This document shows, one piece after another, positions 6,877-14,711 of a DNA stretch of 64,000 nucleotides (the stretch's first letter is position 1; each line of letters begins with the position of its first letter). This DNA is from Akkermansia sp. (GTDB taxonomy: Bacteria > Verrucomicrobiota > Verrucomicrobiia > Verrucomicrobiales > Akkermansiaceae), in NCBI GenBank assembly GCA_022787425.1, contig JALFWB010000055.1, forward strand, positions 27,032 to 91,031, in the 5' to 3' direction. Under the pieces are notes generated by a model that did not search any database, was not told the DNA's origin, and saw only the letters and a program-made list of their open reading frames with translations. A program made the translations under genes and the position numbers.

Positions 6877-9408
6877 CTACCCTTCCCGGATGGGCAGCAT
6901 GCGTATGGGGGTGCCGTCATCTGCATTTGTTCGGATGATGAAACCGGGGTAGTGTTGGATATTTTCGAGCGCGGCGTCAATTTCACGCATGGCCTCTTCA
7001 TTTTGATCCGAGTCACAGAGAATAGCCCGGCACAGTCGCCCCTCCGGATCTCGGAACCAAAGGTGCGGCAGAAGTCCGGAATCAAGGTCGCAGTAGACAA
7101 CTGTGTTGTTTGTTTCTGTTAACAGGTCGATGACTCGCTGTAATTCCGGGCTGCGCGGTAATCCGCAGTCCCATGCCGTCTCTGCGTCATGGGGCGGTAG
7201 TGCTATGCCGGGTTCGTCCTCGGAGCCGGCGTCTGTCCTGATCATCGGTGTGTCTTGCTTGTAGTAACAAAAACAATCCGGGGAAACATTGTGCATGTGC
7301 CCGACAAGACCTCGGGCATCATCAAAGATCGTGAGTGCCGTCGGAATGCCGTGATAATGCATGGCGGTGCACGGACGATATTCCCCCTTGTATAAGACTT
7401 CCCCCGCAGAGAAGGAGAAAGCACTCCATGGAACGTCGATATCCTTCTTCCGTGCTGTGATCCATCCATTGAAATATCGCAGAAGGGACAATTTTCCCTC
7501 TTGGGCGATATTCTTGCAGGATTCTGATATAAAGCTCGCTTCCTCGCGCACCCACTCCGCAAAATTTCCCCATTTTCCATGGGCCATAGCCTCGAGGAAG
7601 AGGTGGCTCACCATGGACTCATCCAACTTTTCCGGGCGGAGTCTCTTCTCATGGGCTTCCCCTCCGTTCTCGAAGCTCAATATAGTTTCTCTGATGGGAT
7701 TCCGTGTATACACCAAGTTGCACTCGACTCCCGGAATGGCAGGCTCCAATTCCATGGTAACCTTATAGGCGTCCGAATGTTGATTGTAATCGAGGTGCAC
7801 GATACACCGGCAGCACGATGGAATCTCCCCGTCTATGGGATCGGATAACTTGTCAATGCCTTCATGCGACAGCTTCGGCTTGCGGCCGTTGATGACCGTG
7901 TCAACGGCGACCACGGTAGAGCTTCCGTCTTGGGCAATGGCTGTCAGTACCGCATCACGGGCATAGAGATCATCGATGTCAGGCGGAAGGACATCCCAAC
8001 CGGCACCGACAAATGCAGATGCCGCGACCGCATGCCCCATGGAATATCTTGCGAAATGTTCATAGATGGCATACGCCCGGAAGGAGTCTTCGCGTTTTTG
8101 CATTGTCTCTCCCGGCTCGGGCGAATCCTGCCATGACGGGGCATCCGTAAGAAGCTCATCGGCAGAGGCATAGATGTGCCCGGCTGCTAAAATCGTGTCC
8201 CCCGGTTCGGGTTTGTATTGATCGAGAATCTCGGGACTGACGAAAACCTGCAGATGGACATCCTCGTTGTCGGCAAACGGACAGATGGTGAGGATGGTCA
8301 TGGGCTGCATATTAACAAAGGTTGACTCGATACTCGTGACTTCTCCGGTAACGGAGGCGTAGGTGTCGTGATCCTCTTGCGCAAAGGAGCGCATGCCTCC
8401 TGTCGATACAGTGAAGGCAAAGTCATCGGGCGGCTCACATCCGTGCTCCTCGCGGTACTGCTGCTTTTCAAGCTCAAAGAGTGGACCGGAGGTAATGGAA
8501 ATCTCCTGCCCCACCGTTTCGATAAGTCCGGCAACCATGCTGAGATGCCATAGATAGCGACGACTGGTTTGCATGCGGTTCCGGTAAAGCAGGACTTCGG
8601 GACACTCCGCAAGGAGAGTCGTTCCCTGTGACTCCATCAGTTCAACCAGCCCATCCTCGGGATCGGCTTCGGCCGGCATCGAGACCAGTTCCAGTTCACT
8701 TCTCTCACCATCGCAATTAAGAAACAGCGGACGTTCAAAAATGAAGGAGTTATCTTCATCGGATTTCCGGACTGCGAAGATCAGGGTAGGGCTGTCAAAA
8801 AGACAGAAGGCAAGATGGCCGCTTTCACCCTGATTGAGGCATTCAAAGAGGTTCTTGACCGTGAATGTAGGTGCATGCGGTCGGTAGAAGGTTATGGGGA
8901 TTATTTCCTGCTGTAATTTGAATAACACCGCACCGTTGAATATGGTGCTGTATCTGCCGATCCCATCGCGCATGGAAATCGGTAGATACTGACTGTATGT
9001 CAAATCGTCATTCAACCATTGCCCATCTCTCTTGACAATCATCGGGCCGAGGAGCTCGATCTTCTTCAGATGCCCCTCGAAGATGCATGCATAGTATACA
9101 TCGTATTCGGAATATTCTCGGTCGCAAAGGTCACATTGTTCTTTTGATAAATGATCGACTGCCAGCGAAGATTCGGCCAAGGGCGCAAAGCAGATACAGG
9201 CCTTCCGCTCCTCGCGAACGGCAAGGAAACGGGGACTTATGTCCGATTTGTCCTTTGTTGCCGTTATCTTGCTGAACCCTTCCTCACTCAATACCCGCTC
9301 GATTTCTTTTCCGTATCGCTCTGACGCACGAGCCATCGATGCAGGAAAAGGCTCCTCCTCCGAAAGAACTCCCAACGTATAACGCTCCGTTTGATAAGGT
9401 GTCTCCAT
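6877..9408 (-). CDS. Hypothetical 843-residue protein, no recognised family
   Basis: I do not recognise this protein. It has no signal peptide or clear membrane segment, so it is probably cytosolic. Visible features are a CDLC pair (residues 92-95), a CCRC cluster (532-535), many aromatic and acidic residues, and a segment around 352-414 (VTGEVTSIESTFVN ... PGDTILAAGHIYA) that reads like an OB-fold or beta-barrel. The N- and C-terminal thirds both contain short beta-rich stretches but no obvious internal repeat. Base composition is visibly less GC-rich than the flanking exbD and ylbF genes, compatible with later acquisition. It is monocistronic, with its own promoter about 70 bases upstream. 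No partner gene gives a clue. Confidence 0.7.
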   Translation of the reverse strand: METPYQTERYTLGVLSEEEPFPASMARASERYGKEIERVLSEEGFSKITATKDKSDISPRFLAVREERKACICFAPLAESSLAVDHLSKEQCDLCDREYSEYDVYYACIFEGHLKKIELLGPMIVKRDGQWLNDDLTYSQYLPISMRDGIGRYSTIFNGAVLFKLQQEIIPITFYRPHAPTFTVKNLFECLNQGESGHLAFCLFDSPTLIFAVRKSDEDNSFIFERPLFLNCDGERSELELVSMPAEADPEDGLVELMESQGTTLLAECPEVLLYRNRMQTSRRYLWHLSMVAGLIETVGQEISITSGPLFELEKQQYREEHGCEPPDDFAFTVSTGGMRSFAQEDHDTYASVTGEVTSIESTFVNMQPMTILTICPFADNEDVHLQVFVSPEILDQYKPEPGDTILAAGHIYASADELLTDAPSWQDSPEPGETMQKREDSFRAYAIYEHFARYSMGHAVAASAFVGAGWDVLPPDIDDLYARDAVLTAIAQDGSSTVVAVDTVINGRKPKLSHEGIDKLSDPIDGEIPSCCRCIVHLDYNQHSDAYKVTMELEPAIPGVECNLVYTRNPIRETILSFENGGEAHEKRLRPEKLDESMVSHLFLEAMAHGKWGNFAEWVREEASFISESCKNIAQEGKLSLLRYFNGWITARKKDIDVPWSAFSFSAGEVLYKGEYRPCTAMHYHGIPTALTIFDDARGLVGHMHNVSPDCFCYYKQDTPMIRTDAGSEDEPGIALPPHDAETAWDCGLPRSPELQRVIDLLTETNNTVVYCDLDSGLLPHLWFRDPEGRLCRAILCDSDQNEEAMREIDAALENIQHYPGFIIRTNADDGTPIRMLPIREG

Positions 9409-9475
9409 AATAGTGATGTGTTGCTCCGACTCGGCTCAGAATATTGTTTCCCGTCATCAGCCGGGCTGCACCTTC

Positions 9476-9504
9476 ATTATCCGGCTTTACATCATCGGTG
9501 TCAA
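9476..9504 (-). promoter_or_regulatory. Promoter of the 843-residue orphan gene
   Basis: TTGACA (9499-9504), 17 bases, GATAAT (9476-9481). The predicted leader is about 60 bases, unlike the leaderless genes nearby. The rest of the 9409-9662 gap holds nothing I can identify. Confidence 0.55.
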
Positions 9505-9662
9505 GCTCTTTTCGCAATTAACCCTGCAATTTTCGCCCATCCCTCCCCAAAAGAGAATATCCCGGTCAACGCTGCGGTATTCAACCGCCCCTTTTGCATG
9601 CGCAGAACTGCCGGCAGGAGGGGATCTGTTGATTGATTCTCCGGTGCTGCCGCGAAGAAGGC

Positions 9663-9691
9663 TTGCCAAGGCGGGGGGAGTGTGGTAAGGT
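9663..9691 (+). promoter_or_regulatory. Promoter of the ylbF-like gene, leaderless type
   Basis: TTGCCA (9663-9668), 17-base spacer ending GTGG, TAAGGT (9686-9691), nine bases to the ATG. Confidence 0.65.
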
Positions 9692-9700
9692 AGCGGGGAT

Positions 9701-10282
9701 ATGGCAAACACAACACTGACCCCGGAGCTGGCGAAGCTGGTGGGCGAGCTGGCAGGCGTTTTTGCGCAGAGCCAGCCGGTCGTAGCAGCAAAGGCCCGCA
9801 TCAATCTTTTTTATCAGAACCCGCAGGCAACGGATTTGTTCCGCTCCGTGCAGCAGTACGGTGAGACGCTGCGCAATAAGCACATGGAGGGAATGCCCCC
9901 GACGGAGGAGGAGATCTCAAAGTTCGACTCCATGCGCCAGGCGGTGGTGGACAATCCCCTCTGCAGCGGCTTCTTGGAGTCTCGGCAGCTCATCGATGAC
10001 ATGCTGGTAACGGTGAACCAGTACCTGTGCATGGCGGTGGAAAAGGGCACGGCACCTACGGATGAGGAGGTGGCGGAGGCTCTGGAGCGGGCCGCTTCTC
10101 AGAGCGTCAGCTGCTCCTGCGGCGGGAATTGCCACGGTGGGGACGGCGAGTGCTCCTGCGGCGGCGATTGCCACTGCGGTGAGGGCGGTGAGTGCCACTG
10201 CGGAGATGACTGCAAGTGCCGCGAGGCGGATGGCCAATGCCATTGCAACGAGCCGGGGCACGAGTGCACCTGCAATAAATAA
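9701..10282 (+). CDS. YlbF/YmcA-family protein with Cys/His-rich C-terminal tail
   Basis: Residues 1-130 form an all-helical domain resembling the YlbF/YmcA (RicF/RicA) family; in Bacillus these proteins act with YaaT on RNA processing and carry iron-sulfur clusters. Residues 138-193 form a striking tail with 15 cysteines and 5 histidines in 56 residues, mostly as CxC, CHC and CGGxC units separated by Gly, Glu and Asp, like a metallothionein or a metal-loading chaperone. The helical domain has two further cysteines (88, 110). The tail is not an artefact of frameshift: codon use stays normal and it ends in CTCNK. The role could be metal or Fe-S cluster binding; this is inference. The next gene follows after 21 bases. 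Confidence 0.7.
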   Translation: MANTTLTPELAKLVGELAGVFAQSQPVVAAKARINLFYQNPQATDLFRSVQQYGETLRNKHMEGMPPTEEEISKFDSMRQAVVDNPLCSGFLESRQLIDDMLVTVNQYLCMAVEKGTAPTDEEVAEALERAASQSVSCSCGGNCHGGDGECSCGGDCHCGEGGECHCGDDCKCREADGQCHCNEPGHECTCNK

Positions 10283-10303
10283 CAAACCACTCCTGCTGCG
10301 CCC

Positions 10304-12160
10304 ATGAGGAAGCTGCTTTCCGGAATCTGTGCGGGCTTGTGCCTGATTGCCGTGTTGCTGCCCGTGGGCGTAGCCGTGTGGGACATGAACCGGAGCGGGG
10401 GCGGCGAATGGACGGCGGAATGGCCGTGGCTGCTGCTCCCCGTGCTTCCGGCGGTCGCGGCGGGGGTGCTTGCGCGCCTGCGTCGGCGGCCTTTTCTGCT
10501 TTCCCCCCGGAGCTTGGCCGCCGTGCTCCTGTTGGGGGCCGTCTATAATGCGGGTGGCAATTTGGATACCTACTTGGAGCCTGCGTATATACCCGCCACA
10601 GTGCTGATGACGGCGGGTGTTCTGCTGCTGCTGTGGGGCTTGCTGAAACGTTGGGCGGCCGTGCTGTGGGTTCCCTTCCTGCTGCTGGAGGCCATCCAGT
10701 GCGGGGCCTTCATGCAGTACGGTACCACGATCAACTCCCTGGTGCTGGCGGAGGCCTTCGAGTCCTCGTGGGAGGAAGCGAGTGCCTACATCACCCCGGG
10801 CAACCTGGCCGCCTTTGCGGGGGCTGTGTTGGTGGTGGCTCTGCTGGTGTGGGTGCAGTGGAAGGTGCTGCGCCGCTGCCGCCGAATTGCCTCGCTGGGT
10901 ACGGGCGGCGCGCTGGCTGCGGTGGCTTCCCTCTGTTTGATTTGGCTGCCGGATGAGCAACGGGAGCCAACCTATTTTTGGCCTGCGGCGGAGGGCTTTA
11001 AGCTGGCCGATATGGTCAGTGAGGCTATCGATGCGAATGTGGACACCATCGATACCGTGATGGCCCTGCAATCCCCTACGGACCGACCGAGCTCGACCGA
11101 TGTGCCGCTGCCTGAGGATGCCGGCGCGGTGCTGGTGGTGCATGTGGGCGAGAGTGTGATGGCCCACCGCATGAGCATCAACGGCTATGAGCGGGACACG
11201 ACCCCTTGGCTGCGGAGCTGCCCGTATGTGGTCAACTTCCCCCGCTGCGTGTCCGCTGCCTGCGATACCTGCCGGGCGGAGATCGCCATTCTCACCAATG
11301 CCCGCCGCAGCATCACCGACCGCACGCCCGGCATGCAGGCGACCACGGGCTCCGTGCTGGATCTGTTCACTGTCAATGGGTTTAAGATGTACACCTTCTT
11401 CGGCCGCCGCTGCGCGCAGAAATTGAAGTACGACCGCGTGGTTCGTGTGCTTACCCGCCGCTCCGAGGCCCGCTTCAATGCCCCCGGTTCACCCTGGACC
11501 GCCGTGCCGCAGATGCAGCAGGTGCTGCGCGACCACCCGCGCGAGAACCTCCTCTTTTTTGTCAATAATGAGGGAAGCCATGTGCCTTTCTACCACTTCG
11601 ACCACGATGCGCCGCCCTTTGCTCCCTGCGTGGATGACTTCGATTCTCCCACCAAGAACGGGGTGGGGATTAACAACGCCTATGACTCCACCGTGCACTA
11701 TACGGACGAATTTTTCCGCCGTGTGTGCGAGAGCCTCAAGGGACGCCCCTTTGTCTACCTGTATGTGAGTGACCACGGCGAGTACCTGGGCAAGGATGGC
11801 ATGTGGGGCAGGGGCGCGCTGGGGGACAGCAAGCTGAGTTATCACGACACCGATGGCTGCTTGGTGGGCATGTTTGTCATCGCCTCCCCGGAGTTCACCG
11901 CCCTGCATCCGCACTTTGCGGAAGCCCTGAAGCAGCTGCGCGACCACAGTACCATGACAGTGGCGCATGAGCACATCTTCCACACCCTGCTGGGCCTCTT
12001 CGGCATTCGCACCCCTTATTATGAAGAGACCCTGGACCTGACCTCCCCCGCTGCTCGCCCCTACGAGGGACCGTGCCCCGCGCTAGTTCAGCCCCGACAG
12101 GAGCTGCAGCAGCCAGATGAACAGGATGACCAGCGGGATGCTCAGCCAAACGATCACTGA
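10304..12160 (+). CDS. Phosphoethanolamine transferase-like sulfatase-fold membrane enzyme
   Basis: Inner-membrane enzyme of the alkaline phosphatase/sulfatase superfamily, resembling EptA-type phosphoethanolamine transferases that modify lipid A or other surface glycans. About five hydrophobic segments occupy the first 200 residues, followed by a periplasmic catalytic domain. Family motifs: VVHVGESVMAHRMSINGYER with TTPWL just after (about residues 280-305), a cysteine/threonine nucleophile region AACDTCRAEI, and DHGEYLGKDG with a later SYHDTDG. The last 25 residues (after GPCPALVQ) are low-complexity Gln/Asp/Arg and overlap a small gene on the other strand, so the native C-terminus may have been extended. 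It follows ylbF by 21 bases and may share its transcript. Confidence 0.8.
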   Translation: MRKLLSGICAGLCLIAVLLPVGVAVWDMNRSGGGEWTAEWPWLLLPVLPAVAAGVLARLRRRPFLLSPRSLAAVLLLGAVYNAGGNLDTYLEPAYIPATVLMTAGVLLLLWGLLKRWAAVLWVPFLLLEAIQCGAFMQYGTTINSLVLAEAFESSWEEASAYITPGNLAAFAGAVLVVALLVWVQWKVLRRCRRIASLGTGGALAAVASLCLIWLPDEQREPTYFWPAAEGFKLADMVSEAIDANVDTIDTVMALQSPTDRPSSTDVPLPEDAGAVLVVHVGESVMAHRMSINGYERDTTPWLRSCPYVVNFPRCVSAACDTCRAEIAILTNARRSITDRTPGMQATTGSVLDLFTVNGFKMYTFFGRRCAQKLKYDRVVRVLTRRSEARFNAPGSPWTAVPQMQQVLRDHPRENLLFFVNNEGSHVPFYHFDHDAPPFAPCVDDFDSPTKNGVGINNAYDSTVHYTDEFFRRVCESLKGRPFVYLYVSDHGEYLGKDGMWGRGALGDSKLSYHDTDGCLVGMFVIASPEFTALHPHFAEALKQLRDHSTMTVAHEHIFHTLLGLFGIRTPYYEETLDLTSPAARPYEGPCPALVQPRQELQQPDEQDDQRDAQPNDH

Positions 12161-12274
12161 GATAGGATTGCACAGGTTCCGCCGCCGATTGATCTCGCGG
12201 TTGTCAACGCGATTCTTTTGTTTGTTAAGGATGGACTCCTCATCGGGCGGCAGTTTTCCTAAAATCTTCTTCAT
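12083..12274 (-). CDS. Small membrane protein, 63 residues
   Basis: Short reading frame starting four bases after the stop of the serine hydrolase gene. The product has a basic, Asn/Arg-rich N-terminal half (KKILGKLPPDEESILNKQK) and one C-terminal membrane segment (VIVWLSIPLVILFIWLLQLL). An AAGG sits just upstream of the ATG at 12274. The last 78 bases lie antisense to the 3' end of the sulfatase-fold gene. Coding is supported by the clear charged/hydrophobic partition and the tight operon spacing. The function is unknown. Confidence 0.6.
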   Translation of the reverse strand: MKKILGKLPPDEESILNKQKNRVDNREINRRRNLCNPISVIVWLSIPLVILFIWLLQLLSGLN

Positions 12275-12278
12275 GACC

Positions 12279-13400
12279 TTACTGTAGCACAACCGGCGCA
12301 GCCGGGCAACCCTTTTCCGCATCATCTCCCCGCAGCGCGCGCACGAGGCGGCGCACCCGCTCGCCGGGCAGGATGCCGATCTCCATGTCATTCATGGTAA
12401 AGGCGAAGGAGAGGCCGCTGTTCGGCTCACAGAACGCATGGCATCCCCCTGCGCCGGCATGGCCGAAACCGCCGCGCCCGAAGAGCTCCGCCGGCTCGTA
12501 CATGGCCCCGCAGGTAAAGCCCGTGGGCTCCGCCAGCGTGGCGTCCGGCCCGCTGCACATGGGCGTGCGCAGCCAATCCGTCACCTCGGTTGGGAAGGGG
12601 CTGCCGGGCAGCAGGCCGAGGAGGGCTTGGTAGAAGGCTGCCAGCCCGCGAGCCGAGGCCACGCCGCCCTTGGCCGGGCATGCCATGGCCCAAGCCTCCG
12701 GGGTTGACATCTCCGCTGCGGAGTCCGGACCGAGGACGCTGTGGAAGGCGCGGTACACCGGGGAAGCGGGGTTGAAAAAGGCGCGGTAGAAGGGGGTATC
12801 CGGCAGCGGTCCCCGCAGTTTAGGCGCGTGCAGCGGGGCCACGCGCCCGTATTCGCTCGGCGGCAGGCCGATGTAAAAATCCAGCCCCAGCGGCCCGCGC
12901 ACCCGCTCCTCCCAGTAGGCCCCGATGCGCTGCCCCGTCAGCTCCTGCATCAGAATATCCAGCATGGGCCCGAAGGTGTGGGGATGATACCCGTGCTGCG
13001 GCGGGCCCCAGAGCGGGGTGCTTTTCTCGATGGCAGCGCGGCAGGCCTCCAAATCCCCCTGCGGGGCACTTGTGTCCCAGGCTGCGAGCCCCGATTGGTG
13101 GCTCAACAGCTCCCCGATGGTGCAGTGCGGGGCGGGAAAAGCAGGCCACAGTTCCCCGACCTCCAGCTCCGGGCCTTGGCAGCAGTCATACAGAGCCAGC
13201 AGCAGGCAGGCCGCGCTTGCCGGTTTGGTGGCGGAGTAGATGGGCACGAGGGTATCCCGCCCCCAAGGGCTGCCGGGACGGGACTCGCCGGTGCACAGGG
13301 TGCAGAGCTCCCGGCCCCCCTGCCACAGGCAGACGGAGGCACCGGTGCCCGCTTCCCTTTCCTGTAGCCGGGCAAAGGCTTTCTGTAGCGCGTCAATCAT
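12279..13400 (-). CDS. Beta-lactamase-fold serine hydrolase
   Basis: Member of the class C beta-lactamase/D-alanyl-D-alanine peptidase/esterase family (373 residues). The nucleophile motif SATK is near residue 55, and conserved features such as LLSHQSGLAAW, GYHPHTFG (in the position of YxN) and GHAGAGG (in the KTG-like position) follow. There is no signal peptide, so a cytosolic esterase or peptidase role is more likely than antibiotic resistance. It overlaps trmO upstream and is followed after four bases by the small membrane protein. Substrate unknown. Confidence 0.8.
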   Translation of the reverse strand: MIDALQKAFARLQEREAGTGASVCLWQGGRELCTLCTGESRPGSPWGRDTLVPIYSATKPASAACLLLALYDCCQGPELEVGELWPAFPAPHCTIGELLSHQSGLAAWDTSAPQGDLEACRAAIEKSTPLWGPPQHGYHPHTFGPMLDILMQELTGQRIGAYWEERVRGPLGLDFYIGLPPSEYGRVAPLHAPKLRGPLPDTPFYRAFFNPASPVYRAFHSVLGPDSAAEMSTPEAWAMACPAKGGVASARGLAAFYQALLGLLPGSPFPTEVTDWLRTPMCSGPDATLAEPTGFTCGAMYEPAELFGRGGFGHAGAGGCHAFCEPNSGLSFAFTMNDMEIGILPGERVRRLVRALRGDDAEKGCPAAPVVLQ

Positions 13401-14046
13401 GGTAGGGTCGGATGCTCAGGATGCGGGCCGTGCGGTTCTGCACGCGGAAGTCGATTTCGTAGGGCTTCAGAATCAGGTGATAGCACCTATCCGGGTCATC
13501 TTGGTAGGCAGGGCGCGGATCCTGCGCCAGGGTCTCGCGCAGCGCAGCCTGCCACGCTTCATCCCCGGGCAGGGGCACATCGGACTCCACCTCCAGACGC
13601 TCCCCGGGGGGCGCGGCAAAGCCCTCCGTGGCATCGGTCAGGCAATCTGCGTAGGGGAGGTAGGGCTTGATGTCGAAAATCGGCGTGCCGTCCGCCAAAT
13701 CCGCCCCGCTCACGCGCAGCACGGGCCCCGGCAGCACCTCCAGCAGGCGCACGGCGGAGAGCCCCAGCCCGTTCGGGCGGAAGGGGGAGCGTGTAGCAAA
13801 CACCCCCAGCCGCGTGTTGCCGCCCAATCGCGGGGGTCGCACGGTGGGGCGCATGCTTTCGCCGTTCAGGTGAAATTGCCATATCAGCCACAGGTGGGAG
13901 AAAGCCTCCAGCCCGCGCACGAAGTCGGCGGAGCTGTAGGGCGGGGTGAACACGATTTCCCCGACCGCATGCGGTGCTAAGTTACTCTGCCGGGGAATGC
14001 CGAACTTCTCCGCATACGGCGTGCGGATATGCGCTATCGGTTCCAT
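13393..14046 (-). CDS. trmO: tRNA (N6-threonylcarbamoyladenosine-37-N6)-methyltransferase TrmO
   Basis: SAM-dependent methyltransferase of the TsaA/YaeB family that methylates t6A37 of tRNA-Thr. Recognised from PIAHIRTPYAEKFGIPRQS at the N-terminus, FSHLWLIWQFH (about 50-60), the segment RPNGLGLSAVRLLEV and the closing DGTPIFDIKPYLPYAD. The ATG at 14046 shares one base with the TGA of rppH (TGATG), a coupled start; a GTG one codon upstream is also possible. The 3' end overlaps the hydrolase gene by eight bases. Confidence 0.88.
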   Translation of the reverse strand: MEPIAHIRTPYAEKFGIPRQSNLAPHAVGEIVFTPPYSSADFVRGLEAFSHLWLIWQFHLNGESMRPTVRPPRLGGNTRLGVFATRSPFRPNGLGLSAVRLLEVLPGPVLRVSGADLADGTPIFDIKPYLPYADCLTDATEGFAAPPGERLEVESDVPLPGDEAWQAALRETLAQDPRPAYQDDPDRCYHLILKPYEIDFRVQNRTARILSIRPYHD

Positions 14047-14519
14047 CACTGCCCCACGCCGAAGAAGTGCCGCAGCACCTTCTCATACACCGGCCGCTTG
14101 AAATCCGGCAGGCTGTTCAGGTCAAACTCGGCGGGCTGAATCCAGCGGTAATCGCAGAACTCCTTGCCGTCCAGCCAAGGCTCGGCCTTGCTGTCATTCA
14201 TTTGGCAGAGGAAATAGTGCTGCTCCTGCCCGGCGTAGGGAATGCCCCGTTTGCGCAGCACGCGCTCGCGCTCCTTGGGCGGGTAATCGTAGCGGAAGGG
14301 GCCGCACTCCGCCACCACGCGGTATTCATTCGGGCGGAACCCCGTCTCTTCCATCCCCTCGCGGCAGGCCGCTTCCATCGGCGTCTCGCCCTTTTTGATG
14401 CCTCCCTGCGGGAATTGCCAAGCCCCCGCGGGTTTTACGCGCTCACACACCAGCACACTGCCGTCCGCTCTCCGGTAGACAATCGCTGCATTCGGGCGAT
14501 ATAAGTTCGCTTGCGTCAT
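14046..14519 (-). CDS. rppH: RNA pyrophosphohydrolase, Nudix family
   Basis: Removes pyrophosphate from the 5' end of mRNAs or cleaves related nucleotides. The 157 residues begin MTQANLYRPNAAIVY and carry the complete Nudix box GGIKKGETPMEAACREGMEE followed by TGF (about residues 40-62). The sequence FPQGGI before the box is typical of RppH. The start at 14519 is chosen over a longer frame because the promoter's -10 (14539-14544) lies just upstream. First gene of the rppH-trmO-hydrolase-small protein operon. If many transcripts here are leaderless, an enzyme acting on 5' triphosphate ends is a relevant neighbour, but no direct link is shown. Confidence 0.88.
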   Translation of the reverse strand: MTQANLYRPNAAIVYRRADGSVLVCERVKPAGAWQFPQGGIKKGETPMEAACREGMEETGFRPNEYRVVAECGPFRYDYPPKERERVLRKRGIPYAGQEQHYFLCQMNDSKAEPWLDGKEFCDYRWIQPAEFDLNSLPDFKRPVYEKVLRHFFGVGQ

Positions 14520-14538
14520 ATTCGTTCTCTGCCTCGGC

Positions 14539-14567
14539 ATTGTACCACGCCCGCCCCCGTTTGGCAA
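14539..14567 (-). promoter_or_regulatory. Promoter of the rppH operon
   Basis: TTGCCA (14562-14567), 17-base spacer ending GTGG, TACAAT (14539-14544), then 19 bases to the ATG, giving a leader of about 12 bases. Confidence 0.7.
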
Positions 14568-14626
14568 GCCGCGACGACATTTTTTCTTCATGCCGCCCTT
14601 TTTTTGCCCTTTGCGTGCGATTTGCC

Positions 14627-14655
14627 TTGAAATATCACCCCGTTTTGTCTATAAT
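14627..14655 (+). promoter_or_regulatory. Promoter of pgk
   Basis: TTGAAA (14627-14632), 17 bases, TATAAT (14650-14655): a near-consensus housekeeping promoter. The leader is about 50 bases, longer than for most genes here. Confidence 0.75.
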
Positions 14656-14711
14656 GCCCCCGGACAGGGTGTTTCTCACCCCGCGTCAATCTTCTCAACA
14701 AGAAACAGACT

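Noticed and set aside
12279..13400. Antibiotic-resistance beta-lactamase
   Set aside because: No signal peptide, weak YxN and KTG equivalents, and operon context with tRNA and RNA genes; a general serine hydrolase is safer.
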